NCBI GenBank assembly: GCA_963784805.1
Contig: CAWASR010000008.1
Location: forward strand, 310,001 to 374,000
Reading direction: 5' to 3'
Length of the DNA: 64,000 bases
DNA from: Roseiarcus sp963784805
GTDB lineage: Bacteria; Pseudomonadota; Alphaproteobacteria; Rhizobiales; Beijerinckiaceae
The position numbers were made by a program, and so were the translations under genes. This document shows, piece by piece, positions 17,206 to 30,846 of the stretch (the stretch's first letter is position 1; each line of letters opens with the position of its first letter). The notes below the pieces were generated by a model. The model had not been told where the DNA came from. It made no database searches and saw only the letters and a list, made by a program, of their open reading frames with translations.

Positions 17206-18572
17206 ATGACCGTCCGGAGCGTGCCTCTTGTCCCGCCCGCGCCAGCGGTTCACCCAAGAAATCTGCCGGTCTGGCGTCTCCTCTGGGAAGCGGCGCGTTC
17301 CAGCCTGTCGATCTGGCCGGACTACGCTTTCGATGCGTTATACGTTCGAAACCGTGTGTTGGGACTTGAAACCATACTCGTCAGCGATCCCGCAGGCGTG
17401 CGTCACGTGCTGACGGCCAATGCCGCAAATTATCGGCGCCCTCACGCCGTCAATCGCGTCGCGCGCCCGCTAGGCGGCTCTGGGCTCTTTCTTGCGGAAG
17501 GCGCTGATTGGCGCCGCCACCGCCGTCTCCTGGCGCCGACGTTCGCGCTCGCCAGCATCGGCCTGTTGCTGCCGCATTTTCGCGACGCGGGTCTTCATTT
17601 GCTGCTTTCGGTCGAAAAGTCGCCGCGAGCCAATCTCTCGAAAGCCTTTCAGGACACGGCATTGGAGGCGGTCTTGCGCGCGTTGTTTTCGACGCCGGAA
17701 AGCAGCGAGCGCGAGAGGTTGAGCCATATGGTGCGCGAGTATGTCGAAGGACCCGGACGCCCAACCCTATTGGACGGATTTTCGACAAGCGAAAACGCCT
17801 TCGCCTTCGCCAACCGCAAACGTGCGCGCTTTCAGAAGCACTGGTTCGCGGCGATCGACCAAATCATCGCGCGCCGCAAGGCGTCGCCGCCAAAGGCGGG
17901 CCATCGCGATCTCCTTGATCTGTTGTTGAGCCTTAGCGACGCCGAAACCGGTGAGGGGCTATTGGACGCCGAAATCCGGGACCAATGCGCGACCATGATT
18001 TTCGCGGGTTCCGAGACGACGGCGCGGATGATGTTCTGGGCCAGCTATCTCCTGGCGATGGACGCGGAAGAACAGGCGAGCGTCCGTAAGGAAATCATCG
18101 CTTTTCCGCCGGAGCGGATCAACAGCCTCGACGATATCCAGAACTGGCAGCGGTTGCACAACGTGCTCTTCGAGGCTTTGCGGCTCTATCCGCCGGTTCC
18201 CCACATCCTTCGGGACGCCAACGGACCCGACGACATTTGCGGCGAAAAAGTCAGCGCCAACACGCAGGCGTGGATCAGCCCCTGGGTGATGCATCGTCAC
18301 CGGCGCTTCTGGGATCGGCCGACCAAGTTTTCCCCGATCAATTCGCGGGAAAAGCAGCCCCCTGGACGCAGACGCCAGCCTATCTTCCATTTGGCGCGGG
18401 ACCGCGCATTTGCATCGGCCTTTCGTTTGCGTTGTCGGAAGCCCAGATTGTCATGGCGCAGTTGTTTTCACGCTACAGGATCAGCCTGTTCGATGCGCGG
18501 CCTGTTTTGCCAATCGGTCGCGTAACAATTGAACCGTCTTATGAACCCTTGTTTCGACTGGAAACAGCGTGA
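17206..18572 (+). pseudogene. Cytochrome P450 with a one-base frameshift
   Basis: The gene begins with ATG after AAGGAGG. The first frame covers about 380 codons with WRRHRRLLAPTFA, the I-helix FAGSETTARMM and the ExxR motif (FEALRLYPP). At the run of four C (18332-18335) the frame breaks: TKFSP continues as NSREK instead of DQFAGKAAP, which is in the next frame. That frame holds the heme-binding PFGAGPRICIG with its Cys and runs to 18572. Restoring one C gives a full-length P450 of about 455 residues. As read, the product lacks the heme ligand. A homopolymer sequencing error is a real alternative. Confidence 0.85.
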
Positions 18573-18600
18573 AATTCAAAGCTGGGATGCGCCGCCGTCA

Positions 18601-18978
18601 TCACCCCGCGAGCGCCGCCGCCATGCGCTGCTGGAGGATCTGGATCGCCTTCAAGGGCCGCACCATGACCTTGAAGCGGTCGATCCTGCCCTCGGCGTTC
18701 CAGCCGATGATATCGACGCCGTTGACCTCGACGCCGTCGATCGCGGTGATGAATTCGAGCGCCGCCGAGTTCGATCCGATCCACTCCTCGACGTAGCGGA
18801 AATTCTCGCCCAGCACGGCGACTGCGGCGCTCAGGTACTTCGCCGTGATTGTCTTGCCGTGCTGGGGCTTGTGAACGACGGGCGAATGGAAGACCACGTC
18901 ATCGGCGAGCAGAGCGTCGAGTCCGTCCGGGTTGCGCGTCGTCACGATCGCGTGCCAATCCGCCAGCGCCTTCGACAT
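18601..18978 (-). CDS. SnoaL/NTF2-like protein
   Basis: The 125-residue protein begins MSKALADWHAIVTTRNPDGL after a GGGGAGCT site. The pattern of an N-terminal helix, LLADDVVFHSPV, then alternating strands ending EGRIDRFKVMVRPLKAI fits the NTF2-like cone fold (SnoaL-like). Such proteins are small isomerases, hydrolases or ligand binders, and the activity is unknown here. It is divergent from the adjacent hydrolase gene with an 84-bp shared upstream region and converges with the broken P450. Confidence 0.8.
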   Translation of the reverse strand: MSKALADWHAIVTTRNPDGLDALLADDVVFHSPVVHKPQHGKTITAKYLSAAVAVLGENFRYVEEWIGSNSAALEFITAIDGVEVNGVDIIGWNAEGRIDRFKVMVRPLKAIQILQQRMAAALAG

Positions 18979-19062
18979 CGAGAGCTCCCCTGCATCGCCG
19001 GCTTGCTTTGCCGACGCTCTTGTCCTACGGGCAAACGTGGGTTGGGACCACCGGAGAATTCC

Positions 19063-19956
19063 ATGATCGCGCTCGACGAAGGCGAGAAGCTTGCGTCCGC
19101 GAACGGCGTCACGATCTGCTACCAGACGTTCGGCGAAAAGAGCGATCCGCCGATGCTTCTGGTCATGGGGCTCGGCGCCCAGATGGTCCAGTGGGATGAC
19201 GGCTTTTGCGAACGTCTCGCCGCCCGCGGCTATTGGATGATCCGGTTTGACAATCGCGACATCGGAAAATCGAGCAAAATCGACCTGCCGCCCTATGATC
19301 TAGCCCAGTCGTTCGCCGCCGTTTCGGCGGGGAGGCCGGTCGCCGCGCCCTATCTGCTGAAGGACATGGCGGCGGACGCAATCGGCCTGATGGACTTTCT
19401 TCACATAGAGAGCGCCCATGTCGTCGGCGCCTCGATGGGCGGAATGATCGCGCAGGAAGTGGCGATCCGCTGGCCGGAGCGCGTCCTGAGCCTGACCTCG
19501 ATCATGTCGACCACGGGCGAGTATGGCCTGCCTCCACCCGATCCGAGAGTCCTTGCCGTCTTTCAGGCGCCGCCGCCCCGAACGACGGAGGAATATATCG
19601 AGGCGAACCTCACCGCCTTGAAGCTGCTTCGCGGCCCCGGCTATCCCGAGGAGGAGGCGCGCGATCGACAGCGCGTCGAGCGCGCCGCCAGCCGCGGACT
19701 CTCTCCGGAGGGCGGGATTCGGCAAATGCAGGCGGTCCTGGCCTCGGGCAGCCGCAAAGCCTCGCTCGCCGGCGTCAAGGCGCCGACCCTAGTCATTCAC
19801 GGCGCCGACGATCCGCTCGTGCGGCTCGCAGCCGGCGAGGACACCGCGCGCTCGATCCCCGGCGCCAGGCTTGTGGTCATCGAGCGCATGGGCCATGCCC
19901 TGCCGATGAGCGCCTGGCCGCAAATAATCGACGAAATCGCGAGCATCGCGCGGTGA
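19063..19956 (+). CDS. Alpha/beta hydrolase, RdmC/DnrP esterase-like
   Basis: The ATG at 19063 has GGAG upstream and yields 297 residues. Nucleophile elbow GASMGG, oxyanion region VMGLGAQMVQW, RFDNRDIGKS, acid HGADDPLV and final His in GHALP together form a complete catalytic set. It resembles the hydrolases annotated as aclacinomycin methylesterase, but those names reflect homology only. The substrate is unknown. It is followed by 505 bp without a supported gene. Confidence 0.85.
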   Translation: MIALDEGEKLASANGVTICYQTFGEKSDPPMLLVMGLGAQMVQWDDGFCERLAARGYWMIRFDNRDIGKSSKIDLPPYDLAQSFAAVSAGRPVAAPYLLKDMAADAIGLMDFLHIESAHVVGASMGGMIAQEVAIRWPERVLSLTSIMSTTGEYGLPPPDPRVLAVFQAPPPRTTEEYIEANLTALKLLRGPGYPEEEARDRQRVERAASRGLSPEGGIRQMQAVLASGSRKASLAGVKAPTLVIHGADDPLVRLAAGEDTARSIPGARLVVIERMGHALPMSAWPQIIDEIASIAR

Positions 19957-20461
19957 TGACGCGCCCGGGACCGCTATGCGGCCCAAACGGAAGCGGGCGG
20001 AGACCGGCCAAACTCAACCTGGATGTTTCAACCGTTTCAGTGGGTTGCATAATTTATCCTTCGGAAAATCGGAATTCATGATAGGGTGTCTTGTGTTGTT
20101 CGGTTGGTCGGCGCGCGGCAGACGGCGGCCATGCCCGGATTGCGGTTCGACATGACGCCCGGGTTGGCTTTCCGCCGCTGGATCGCGGGCGCTGAAATGT
20201 GTAGCCAAGAGGCGGGCGCGCAGGCCTCTGGCGACGTCAAACTCGGCAAGCGGGTCAGGCCGTCGCAACGGGTTCGCCGCGCCGCCGCGGTATCGCGGCC
20301 GCCGAACCGCAGCGCGACAGTTGCACAGTTGCAGAAAATGGCGCCCAATCGATTGAAAGGATTGAGTCGCTAACAAAAGCGCTCAGGCGGTGGGCCGCCC
20401 CCGAAAGGCATCAAACGCGTTCAGGCCGGGCGTCGGGGCGAGCGAGCGGAGGTTCCGCGAG
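19957..20461. other. Gene-free stretch between two hydrolase genes
   Basis: Open frames on both strands here (for example 20086-20373) show no recognisable domain and no convincing start. The first 150 bases are AT-richer than the surroundings and the rest resembles decayed coding sequence. No terminal inverted repeats or transposase motifs were found, so I leave it unassigned. Confidence 0.4.
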
Positions 20462-21253
20462 ATGAGTTTCGCCAAACTGAATGGCGTCGTGGTCCACTAT
20501 CTCGACGAAGGCCCGCGCGATGGGCGGGCGCTGGCGTTCGTCAACGCGCTCGGCAGCGATCTGCGCATTTGGGACGACGTCGCGCGCATCCTCTGCCCCG
20601 ATTTTCGGCTCGTCCGCTGCGACACGCGCGGCCACGGCCTTTCCGAATCCCGATCCGATGACGGCAATGTCACCGATTTCGCCGCCGATCTTGCGGCGCT
20701 GCTCGATAAGCTCGCTGTCGTCCGCGCGACCGTCGTCGGCGTTTCGATGGGCGGCCTCATCGCCCAGGAGCTTTATCGTCAGCTACCCGACCGCGTCGCC
20801 GCGCTCGTTCTGTGCGATACGGCGGCCAAGATCGGAAATGATAAGTCCTGGGACGGGCGAATTGCCGAGGTCGAGCGCGACGGAATCGAATCGGTCGCGG
20901 ACTCCGTTCTCCAGCGCTGGTTCACAGCCGAATTTCGCGAGCATCGTCCGGATGAGCTGATCGGCTGGCGGCTAATGCTGACGCGCACGCCCCAACAGGG
21001 GTATCTCGCCGCATGCCGCGCGGTGAAGCGCGCGGACCTGCGCCCGTACGCCAGTTCGATCGCAGTGGCGACGCTTTGCCTCGTCGGCGATCAGGACGGC
21101 TCGACTCCGGTCGCGCTGGTGCGCGAGACGGCGGGGCTCATCGCAGACTCACGTTTCGAAATTCTCGAGGGCGCTGGCCATCTGCCCAGTATTGAAAGGC
21201 CCGAAGCTGTGGCGGCCCTCATCGCAGAGCACGCGAGGCGGGCGATGGCGTAA
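20462..21253 (+). CDS. pcaD: 3-oxoadipate enol-lactonase-like alpha/beta hydrolase
   Basis: GGAGG precedes the ATG; the protein has 263 residues. It matches PcaD over its length: FVNALGSDLRIWDDV, RCDTRGHGLSES, nucleophile elbow GVSMGGLIAQELY, acid CLVGDQDGSTP and His in GAGHLPSIERPE. PcaD opens 3-oxoadipate enol-lactone in the protocatechuate branch of the beta-ketoadipate pathway. No other pca gene is in the window, so the exact substrate is uncertain and the symbol rests on sequence resemblance. Confidence 0.75.
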   Translation: MSFAKLNGVVVHYLDEGPRDGRALAFVNALGSDLRIWDDVARILCPDFRLVRCDTRGHGLSESRSDDGNVTDFAADLAALLDKLAVVRATVVGVSMGGLIAQELYRQLPDRVAALVLCDTAAKIGNDKSWDGRIAEVERDGIESVADSVLQRWFTAEFREHRPDELIGWRLMLTRTPQQGYLAACRAVKRADLRPYASSIAVATLCLVGDQDGSTPVALVRETAGLIADSRFEILEGAGHLPSIERPEAVAALIAEHARRAMA

Positions 21254-21433
21254 GGAGGCCCTTCGAGCCTGCCGGCTCTCTCTTCGACGCGTCCAAGGCG
21301 CAGGGCCGGGGAAAAGCGTTGGGCGCCGTCATGAAGCGGGATTTGACGCCCTTCCCGCGCGAGGCGCGAGGGAGTATAGACACGCGCCGTTTTGTCGGTC
21401 CGGCCGGCGCCGGCGACCCCGGGGTTTCTTTGA

Positions 21434-23359
21434 ATGTCCGAACATGTTTCGAGGGAAGGGGCCCCGCCTTCGACCTATGCCATCGAAACTGAATCCGGCC
21501 CACATTCGGCCGGGAATTTCTGGATCCTGGCTCTCGGCTCGATCGGCGTCGTGTTCGGCGACATTGGCACCAGCCCGCTCTACGCCCTCCAGACCGCGCT
21601 CAGCCAGTTCAAGGAATCGGGACTTGCCGCTTCCGACGTCATCGGCGTCGTCTCGCTGATCATCTGGGCGCTGCTGATTGTCGTTACAGCGAAGTATGTG
21701 CTGTTTCTGATGCAGGCGGACAATAAGGGGGAGGGCGGCATCCTATCCTTGATGGCGCTCGCCCAGCGCGCAATCGGGAAACCCAGCGCGATCGTGTTTC
21801 TGCTCGGCGTCGCCGGATCGGCCCTGTTCTCGGGCGACGCAATCATCACCCCTGCGATTTCGGTCCTTTCCGCGCTCGAAGGACTGAAACAGGTCGACCC
21901 CGACTTGGCGCGCTTCATCCTTCCGGCGACGATCGTCATCCTCGTGCTGCTCTTCACCGCGCAGAGCCGTGGAACCGCCGGAGTCGCCGCCTTCTTCGGA
22001 CCGATTATGGTCCTGTTCTTCGCGATCAACGCGGTGCTCGGCATAGTCCATATCGCCGCCGCCTGGAGCATTCTGGAGGCGTTGAGCCCGATCCCGGGCC
22101 TTAGTTTCATGCACGCGCATGGATCGATGGGCGTCATCGTGCTCGGCAGCGTCTTTCTGGCGGTGACCGGCGCGGAAGCTCTTTATGCCGACATGGGCCA
22201 TTTCGGCCGGCGGCCCATCCGCGCCGCTTGGCTGTTTGTCGTCCTGCCGGCTCTCATCTGCAATTATCTGGGTCAGGGCGCCTTGATCCTCAACAATCCC
22301 AAGGCGGTGGAGAATCCCTATTATTTGCTGGCGCCGAGCTGGGGTCTGGCGCCGCTTATCCTGTTGTCGACCGCGGCGACCGTCATCGCGAGTCAAGCGG
22401 TGATCACAGGCGCCTACTCGGTGGTCAGCCAGGCGATTCAGCTCGGACTGCTGCCGCGCCTTGAGATCATTCATACGTCCGACACCCAGGGAGGGCAGAT
22501 CTTCATCCCGCGCGTGAACCGAGTCCTGCTGCTCGGCGTACTCGCGCTGGTGCTGTTGTTCCGCACCTCTGGCGCGCTCGCCAACGCTTATGGCATCGCC
22601 GTTTCGGGCACCATGGTCGTCGACGCCGCGCTCGCTTTTTTCGTCGTTTGGAAGCTTTGGCGTTGGCCGCTATGGGCGTCGCTGGCGCTTGTGTGCGCGT
22701 TTCTTTCGATCGATATCGGATTCTTTGTCGCCAACCTCTACAAGGTTCTGGACGGCGGATGGGTGCCGCTGACGCTCGCCGGGACAATGTTCATCGTGAT
22801 GTGGACGTGGTCGCGCGGCAGCGCCATCCTAAACGTTCGGACTCATCGGGACTCGATCCCGATGGCCGACCTTCTCAAGATGCTTGAAAAATCCAAGCCG
22901 GTGCGGGTGCCGGGGACGGCGGTGTTTCTTACCAACGACCCGACCTCGGCGCCCTCCTCGCTCATGCACAACCTCAAGCACAACAAGGTGCTGCACGAGC
23001 GCGTCCTGCTGCTCAACGTACGTACGGAGACGACTCCGCGGGTCGCGGCGGCAAACCGCTACGAGATGACGAGCCTATCGCCTGACTTCAAGATGGTCAC
23101 GCTGCATTTCGGCTATATGGAACAGCCGCACATTCCGCGTGCGCTCGCGGCCATGCGCAAGGCCGGCCTCAAGTACGACATCATGACGACATCGTTCTTT
23201 CTTGGCCGCCGCACTCTGAAGAGGGCGCCAAATTCCGGCATGCCCCAGTGGCAGGACCGCTTGTTTATTGCCTTGACCAAACAAGCGGCGAGCGCACCGG
23301 ACTTCTTCAATCTGCCGTCTGACCGTGTCGTCGAACTTGGGGCGCAGATGAAGGTTTGA
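21434..23359 (+). CDS. kup: Low-affinity potassium transporter Kup
   Basis: The 641-residue protein begins with a short cytoplasmic tail. It then shows the family signature LGSIGVVFGDIGTSPLYALQ and DNKGEGGILSLMALAQR, with about 12 membrane segments to roughly residue 460. The hydrophilic C-terminus has VPGTAVFLTN and HNLKHNKVLHERVLLLNV. Kup proteins take up potassium with protons. It stands before the glycosyltransferase with a 15-bp gap, so the two may be cotranscribed. Confidence 0.95.
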   Translation: MSEHVSREGAPPSTYAIETESGPHSAGNFWILALGSIGVVFGDIGTSPLYALQTALSQFKESGLAASDVIGVVSLIIWALLIVVTAKYVLFLMQADNKGEGGILSLMALAQRAIGKPSAIVFLLGVAGSALFSGDAIITPAISVLSALEGLKQVDPDLARFILPATIVILVLLFTAQSRGTAGVAAFFGPIMVLFFAINAVLGIVHIAAAWSILEALSPIPGLSFMHAHGSMGVIVLGSVFLAVTGAEALYADMGHFGRRPIRAAWLFVVLPALICNYLGQGALILNNPKAVENPYYLLAPSWGLAPLILLSTAATVIASQAVITGAYSVVSQAIQLGLLPRLEIIHTSDTQGGQIFIPRVNRVLLLGVLALVLLFRTSGALANAYGIAVSGTMVVDAALAFFVVWKLWRWPLWASLALVCAFLSIDIGFFVANLYKVLDGGWVPLTLAGTMFIVMWTWSRGSAILNVRTHRDSIPMADLLKMLEKSKPVRVPGTAVFLTNDPTSAPSSLMHNLKHNKVLHERVLLLNVRTETTPRVAAANRYEMTSLSPDFKMVTLHFGYMEQPHIPRALAAMRKAGLKYDIMTTSFFLGRRTLKRAPNSGMPQWQDRLFIALTKQAASAPDFFNLPSDRVVELGAQMKV

Positions 23360-23374
23360 GGGGCGCGCAGAACG

Positions 23375-24142
23375 TTGTCCAGCAAGGTTTATCTCATTAA
23401 TCTCGACCGGCATCCCGAGCGATTGGCCCATATGCGCGATCAGTTGGGCGGAATCCTCTTTGAGCGCATTGCCGCGGTGGACGGGGTGACGTTTGCGGCG
23501 ACGACAAAGGGCCTCAGTCGTTTTGAGCGGGCCTGCCTTGCGAGCCATCAAAATGCTTGGCGACTGTTCCTGGATAGTCCCCACGCGTGGGCTTTTTTCC
23601 TCGAGGACGATCTGCACCTCTGGCCAGACTTTCCGTCGTTGGTCGAAGACAGCGCCTGGATTCCACCCGATTCGCATGCCGTGAAGCTCGACACTTATTT
23701 TCAGAAGGTTAAGCTCGGTGACAGAAGACGCATCCTCGGCGGCCGCGAGTTGGCGCGACTTTACACTCGACACGAAAGCAGCGCCGCCTATCTGTTGACC
23801 CGCGCGGGCGCCACGCGCTACCTTGAGTTGACAGCGAACCCCATATGCCCGGCGGACTATTCCCTTTTTCCCAAAAACCCACGTCGCCTAGGCTTACACA
23901 TTTATCAACTCGCGCCGGCCGTCGCGATCCAGGACCACCTACGTCGAGCGGAAGACGGTGGCCAAACCTTCGCGACCGCCATGGACAGCGGTGATAGGTT
24001 GCCGCCCGTCCCCCGACGCATCGGCCCTGAAAAGCTTTGGCGGGAGGGCGCCCGGCTAGTCGATCAAATGGCGGACGGCTGGGAGGCCATTTGCCTACGA
24101 GCGCTCTTAAAGCTGGAGACAACGACTGTCGGAGTTGGCTAG
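23375..24142 (+). CDS. Glycosyltransferase family 25 protein
   Basis: The frame opens with TTG at 23375, with GAGGGG upstream; the next ATG (within HMRDQL) would remove the first conserved motif, so TTG is preferred. The 255 residues show family 25 marks: VYLINLDRHPERLAHM, FERIAAVDG, ACLASHQNAWRLFL, the DxD-like FLEDDLHLW, and SSAAYLLTRAGA. Family 25 enzymes add sugars to lipopolysaccharide or capsule. The acceptor is unknown. The start codon and close linkage to kup suggest translation-level control. Confidence 0.85.
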   Translation: MSSKVYLINLDRHPERLAHMRDQLGGILFERIAAVDGVTFAATTKGLSRFERACLASHQNAWRLFLDSPHAWAFFLEDDLHLWPDFPSLVEDSAWIPPDSHAVKLDTYFQKVKLGDRRRILGGRELARLYTRHESSAAYLLTRAGATRYLELTANPICPADYSLFPKNPRRLGLHIYQLAPAVAIQDHLRRAEDGGQTFATAMDSGDRLPPVPRRIGPEKLWREGARLVDQMADGWEAICLRALLKLETTTVGVG

Positions 24143-24202
24143 GCGCCCCGTAGGGGCGTCAGCCGACCGACGCCAAACGGCGACTCGATCCGGCCCTGCC
24201 GC

Positions 24203-26488
24203 TTACCCACCTATATTGAAGCTCGACAGTGTCGCCATATTGACGATGTCTGAATCCTTGGCGCCGAGCGAGACAATTTGGACCGGCTTTTCCAATCCTA
24301 CGATCAGAGGCCCGATGACCGTGGCGCCGCCCAACTCCTGCAGCATCCGAGTCGAAATGGCGGCCGAGTGGAAGGCCGGCATGACGAGCACATTGGCAGT
24401 GTCTTTCAAGCGACAGAACGGGTAGGCCGCCATTAGCTCTTTGTTGAGCGCGACATCGGCGCCCATCTCTCCGTCATATTCGAAGTCCACACGCTTGGAA
24501 TCGAGAATCCTTACCGCCTCCTGCACGCGCTGGGCACGCTCGCCCGGCGGATGACCGAAGTTGGAAAACGCGAGCATGGCGACACGCGGCTCGTAGCCGA
24601 GTCGCCGCGCCACGCCAGCGGCTTCGACCGCAATGTCCGCGAGGTCCGCGGCTGTGGGCATCTCGGTAATCGCGGTGTCGGCGACCAGGACCGGGCGACC
24701 GCGCGAAAGAATCAGCGAGACTCCGACAACGCGATGACCCGGCTTGTCGTCGATCACACGGCGCACTTCCTCCAACGCGATCGAGAAGTTGCGTGTGACG
24801 CCGGTAACCATTGCGTCCGCGTCGCCCCGGGCCACCATCGCTGCACCGAAGTAATTTCGGTCCTGATTGATCAAGCGCTGGCAGTCGCGCAACAGGTAGC
24901 CCTTTCGCTGTAGACGCTCAAAGAGGAATTGTGCGTAGAGCGCGTTGCGCTGCGACAGCCGCGCGTTGTGGATTTCAATTCCCTTATCGGAAAGGTCAAG
25001 GCCCGAGGCATCGGCGGCGGCGCGCACGCGTTCTTCGCGGCCGACCAGAATCGCAGTGCCGAGGCCCTGGTTGACGAACGAACAGGCGGCGCGGATGACC
25101 TGCTCTTCCTCGCCTTCGGCAAAGACGACACGCTTAGGCATGCGTCGGACGCGCTCGACGATTCGCTGCATGGCGCCGGCGATCGGGTCGCGCCGCGCCG
25201 ACAATTGCGCCTTGTATGCGTTGAGATCGACGATCGGACGCCGCGCGACTCCAGAGGCCATCGCAGCCTTCGCCACCGCTATCGGCACGACGTAGATGAG
25301 TTTAGGATCGAACGGAACCGGAATGATATAATCCCGTCCGAAACGCGGTCGGGCGCCGCGATAGGCAACGGCGACCTCGTCGGGCACATCTTCGCGCGCA
25401 AGGTCGGCGAGCGCATGCGCGGCGGCGATCTTCATCTCCATGTTGATCATCTTGGCGCGCACGTCGAGCGCGCCGCGGAATATATATGGAAAGCCGAGGA
25501 CGTTGTTCACCTGGTTGGGATAGTCGGATCGTCCAGTTGCGATGATCACGTCGTTCCTCGCCTTCTGCGCCTCCTCGGGAGTGATTTCAGGATCTGGGTT
25601 CGCCATTGCGAATATGATCGGGTTGGACGCCATGGCCTTGACCATGTTCGACGTCAACGTGCCCTTGGCCGACAAGCCGAAAAATATGTCGGCGCCGACC
25701 ATCGCTTCCTCGAGCGTTCGCAGGGAAGTATCGATTGCATGCGCCGATTTCCATTGGTTCATGCCCTCTTGGCGACCGCGAAATACGACACCCTTAGTGT
25801 CACAAAGGATTACGTTTCTTGGCTCGAAGCCGATCGACTTGATGAGATCGAGACAGGCTATGCCTGCTGCTCCGGCGCCATTGCAAACAAGGCGTGTGGT
25901 CTTGATGTCGCGCCCAGTCAGATGAATTGCGTTAATCATGCCTGCTGCAGCAATTATGGCGGTGCCATGCTGGTCATCGTGAAAAACCGGAATGTCCATG
26001 ACCTCGCGCAAGCGCTCTTCGATGTAAAAACATTCGGGCGCCTTGATATCCTCTAGGTTGATCCCGCCAAACGAGGGGCCAAGATATTTTACTGCGTTAA
26101 CGAATTCTTCTGGGTCTTCAGTTGCAATCTCAAGATCTATAGAGTCGACGTCGGCGAATCGCTTGAACAGCACCGCCTTGCCCTCCATCACTGGCTTGGA
26201 GGCCAGCGCCCCGAGATTGCCGAGGCCAAGAATCGCAGTGCCATTCGATATAACGGCGACCATGTTGCCGCGCGTGGTGTAATCGTAAACAGTCGAAGGA
26301 TCGGCGGCGATCGCTTTGACCGGGACCGCCACTCCCGGCGAATAGGCCAGGGATAGGTCACGCTGGGTCGCCATGGGCTTTGTAGGGACGATCTCGAGCT
26401 TTCCAGGCCGGCCGCGCGAGTGAAATTGGAGCGCCTCCTGATCGGTGATCGATTGTCGCCTGCCGGGTCCGTCGACCTTGTCAGCCAT
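24203..26488 (-). CDS. maeB: NADP-dependent malic enzyme with C-terminal phosphotransacetylase-like domain
   Basis: At 761 residues this is the long MaeB form. Residues 1 to about 430 are the malic enzyme part with LAYSPGVAVP, GNLGALASKPVMEGKAVLF, HDDQHGTAII and the nucleotide site CNGAGAAGIACL. The remainder resembles phosphate acetyltransferase (VVFAEGEEEQVIRAA, MVTGVTRNFSIALEEV) but usually acts as a regulatory domain. It oxidatively decarboxylates malate to pyruvate, supplying NADPH. It is divergent from metH. Confidence 0.95.
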   Translation of the reverse strand: MADKVDGPGRRQSITDQEALQFHSRGRPGKLEIVPTKPMATQRDLSLAYSPGVAVPVKAIAADPSTVYDYTTRGNMVAVISNGTAILGLGNLGALASKPVMEGKAVLFKRFADVDSIDLEIATEDPEEFVNAVKYLGPSFGGINLEDIKAPECFYIEERLREVMDIPVFHDDQHGTAIIAAAGMINAIHLTGRDIKTTRLVCNGAGAAGIACLDLIKSIGFEPRNVILCDTKGVVFRGRQEGMNQWKSAHAIDTSLRTLEEAMVGADIFFGLSAKGTLTSNMVKAMASNPIIFAMANPDPEITPEEAQKARNDVIIATGRSDYPNQVNNVLGFPYIFRGALDVRAKMINMEMKIAAAHALADLAREDVPDEVAVAYRGARPRFGRDYIIPVPFDPKLIYVVPIAVAKAAMASGVARRPIVDLNAYKAQLSARRDPIAGAMQRIVERVRRMPKRVVFAEGEEEQVIRAACSFVNQGLGTAILVGREERVRAAADASGLDLSDKGIEIHNARLSQRNALYAQFLFERLQRKGYLLRDCQRLINQDRNYFGAAMVARGDADAMVTGVTRNFSIALEEVRRVIDDKPGHRVVGVSLILSRGRPVLVADTAITEMPTAADLADIAVEAAGVARRLGYEPRVAMLAFSNFGHPPGERAQRVQEAVRILDSKRVDFEYDGEMGADVALNKELMAAYPFCRLKDTANVLVMPAFHSAAISTRMLQELGGATVIGPLIVGLEKPVQIVSLGAKDSDIVNMATLSSFNIGG

Positions 26489-26947
26489 GGTAAAATCCCA
26501 ATTCGATTTCTCTCAAAGTATGTGGAGTGACGAATGGCCTTTGCCACACGCGCGGTTCGAACGGCGACTGATTCTTCGCGTTAAACGTCCACGCGCCGCA
26601 GCTTCGGCATCGTCAACTTTCTCCGTGCGCCCGTTATCCCGGCCGGCCCACCGCAGTCGCTTGGCTATGTAGGCATAGTGAGGAACGACGGCGCATTTGG
26701 CAACTCGACGTTGACGATTCGACGATGACCGTCGTTCAACGCGGGCGGACCGTTTCCGCCCGAACCGCCCCTGTTCCTCCGCGTCACCACGCTTCGCGCG
26801 CTAACTGAAAGCGCGTTCTTGAGTTCAATCCCTCGTGCGAGGCTTGGCGCGTTGCAGTGACCGGCTCACAGCCGGTCGCGGACTTCGCGCTTGCGTAAAC
26901 ATAAAGACATGTTTATATCATTATGTTCACTCGCCAGGGCGATATGA
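26489..26947. other. Intergenic region between maeB and metH
   Basis: No gene is supported in these 459 bases. The metH-proximal part holds an AT-rich palindromic segment listed separately. I looked for a cobalamin riboswitch and for SAM or SAH riboswitch cores and did not see a convincing one. Confidence 0.45.
26900..26925 (+). promoter_or_regulatory. Candidate operator upstream of metH
   Basis: An AT-rich 26-base segment starts CATAA and ends TTATG, with ACATGT in its left half (ATAAAGACATGTTTAT is close to palindromic). It lies 22 bases before the metH start. ArsR-family methionine regulators of proteobacteria (SahR, SamR) use AT-rich ATAAA/TTTAT palindromes at metH. The assignment is by resemblance to what I recall of those motifs and by position. 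Confidence 0.4.
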
Positions 26948-30709
<3,762 letters not shown>

Positions 30710-30725
30710 CAGCGAATAAAAGCCC

Positions 30726-30824
30726 CGTCATTGCGAGCAAAGCGAAGCAATCCAGAGGGGGTCAAAGGACGGCGGCGTCCGCCGCTGGATAGCTTCGTCG
30801 CCCTACGAGCTCCTCGCAATGACG
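30726..30824. repeat. Interspersed palindromic element (CGTCATTGCGAG ... CTCGCAATGACG)
   Basis: The left end CGTCATTGCGAGCAAAGCGA is answered by the right end CTCCTCGCAATGACG, with further imperfect pairing (GAAGCAATCCAG against CTGGATAGCTTC). A GC-rich inner hairpin sits around GGCGGCGTCCGCC. This class of palindrome is widespread between bacterial genes. It follows the metH stop and could act as a transcript 3' structure. Confidence 0.8.
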
Positions 30825-30846
30825 GCATGGGTCGGGCGAAGACGGC

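Noticed and set aside
20014..20376. Possible insertion sequence remnant between the hydrolase genes
   Set aside because: No inverted terminal repeats, target duplication or transposase motif could be found.
26489..26947. Possible cobalamin or SAM/SAH riboswitch before metH
   Set aside because: No conserved core (B12 box, SAH or SAM-II motif) was seen; the palindrome fits a protein operator better.
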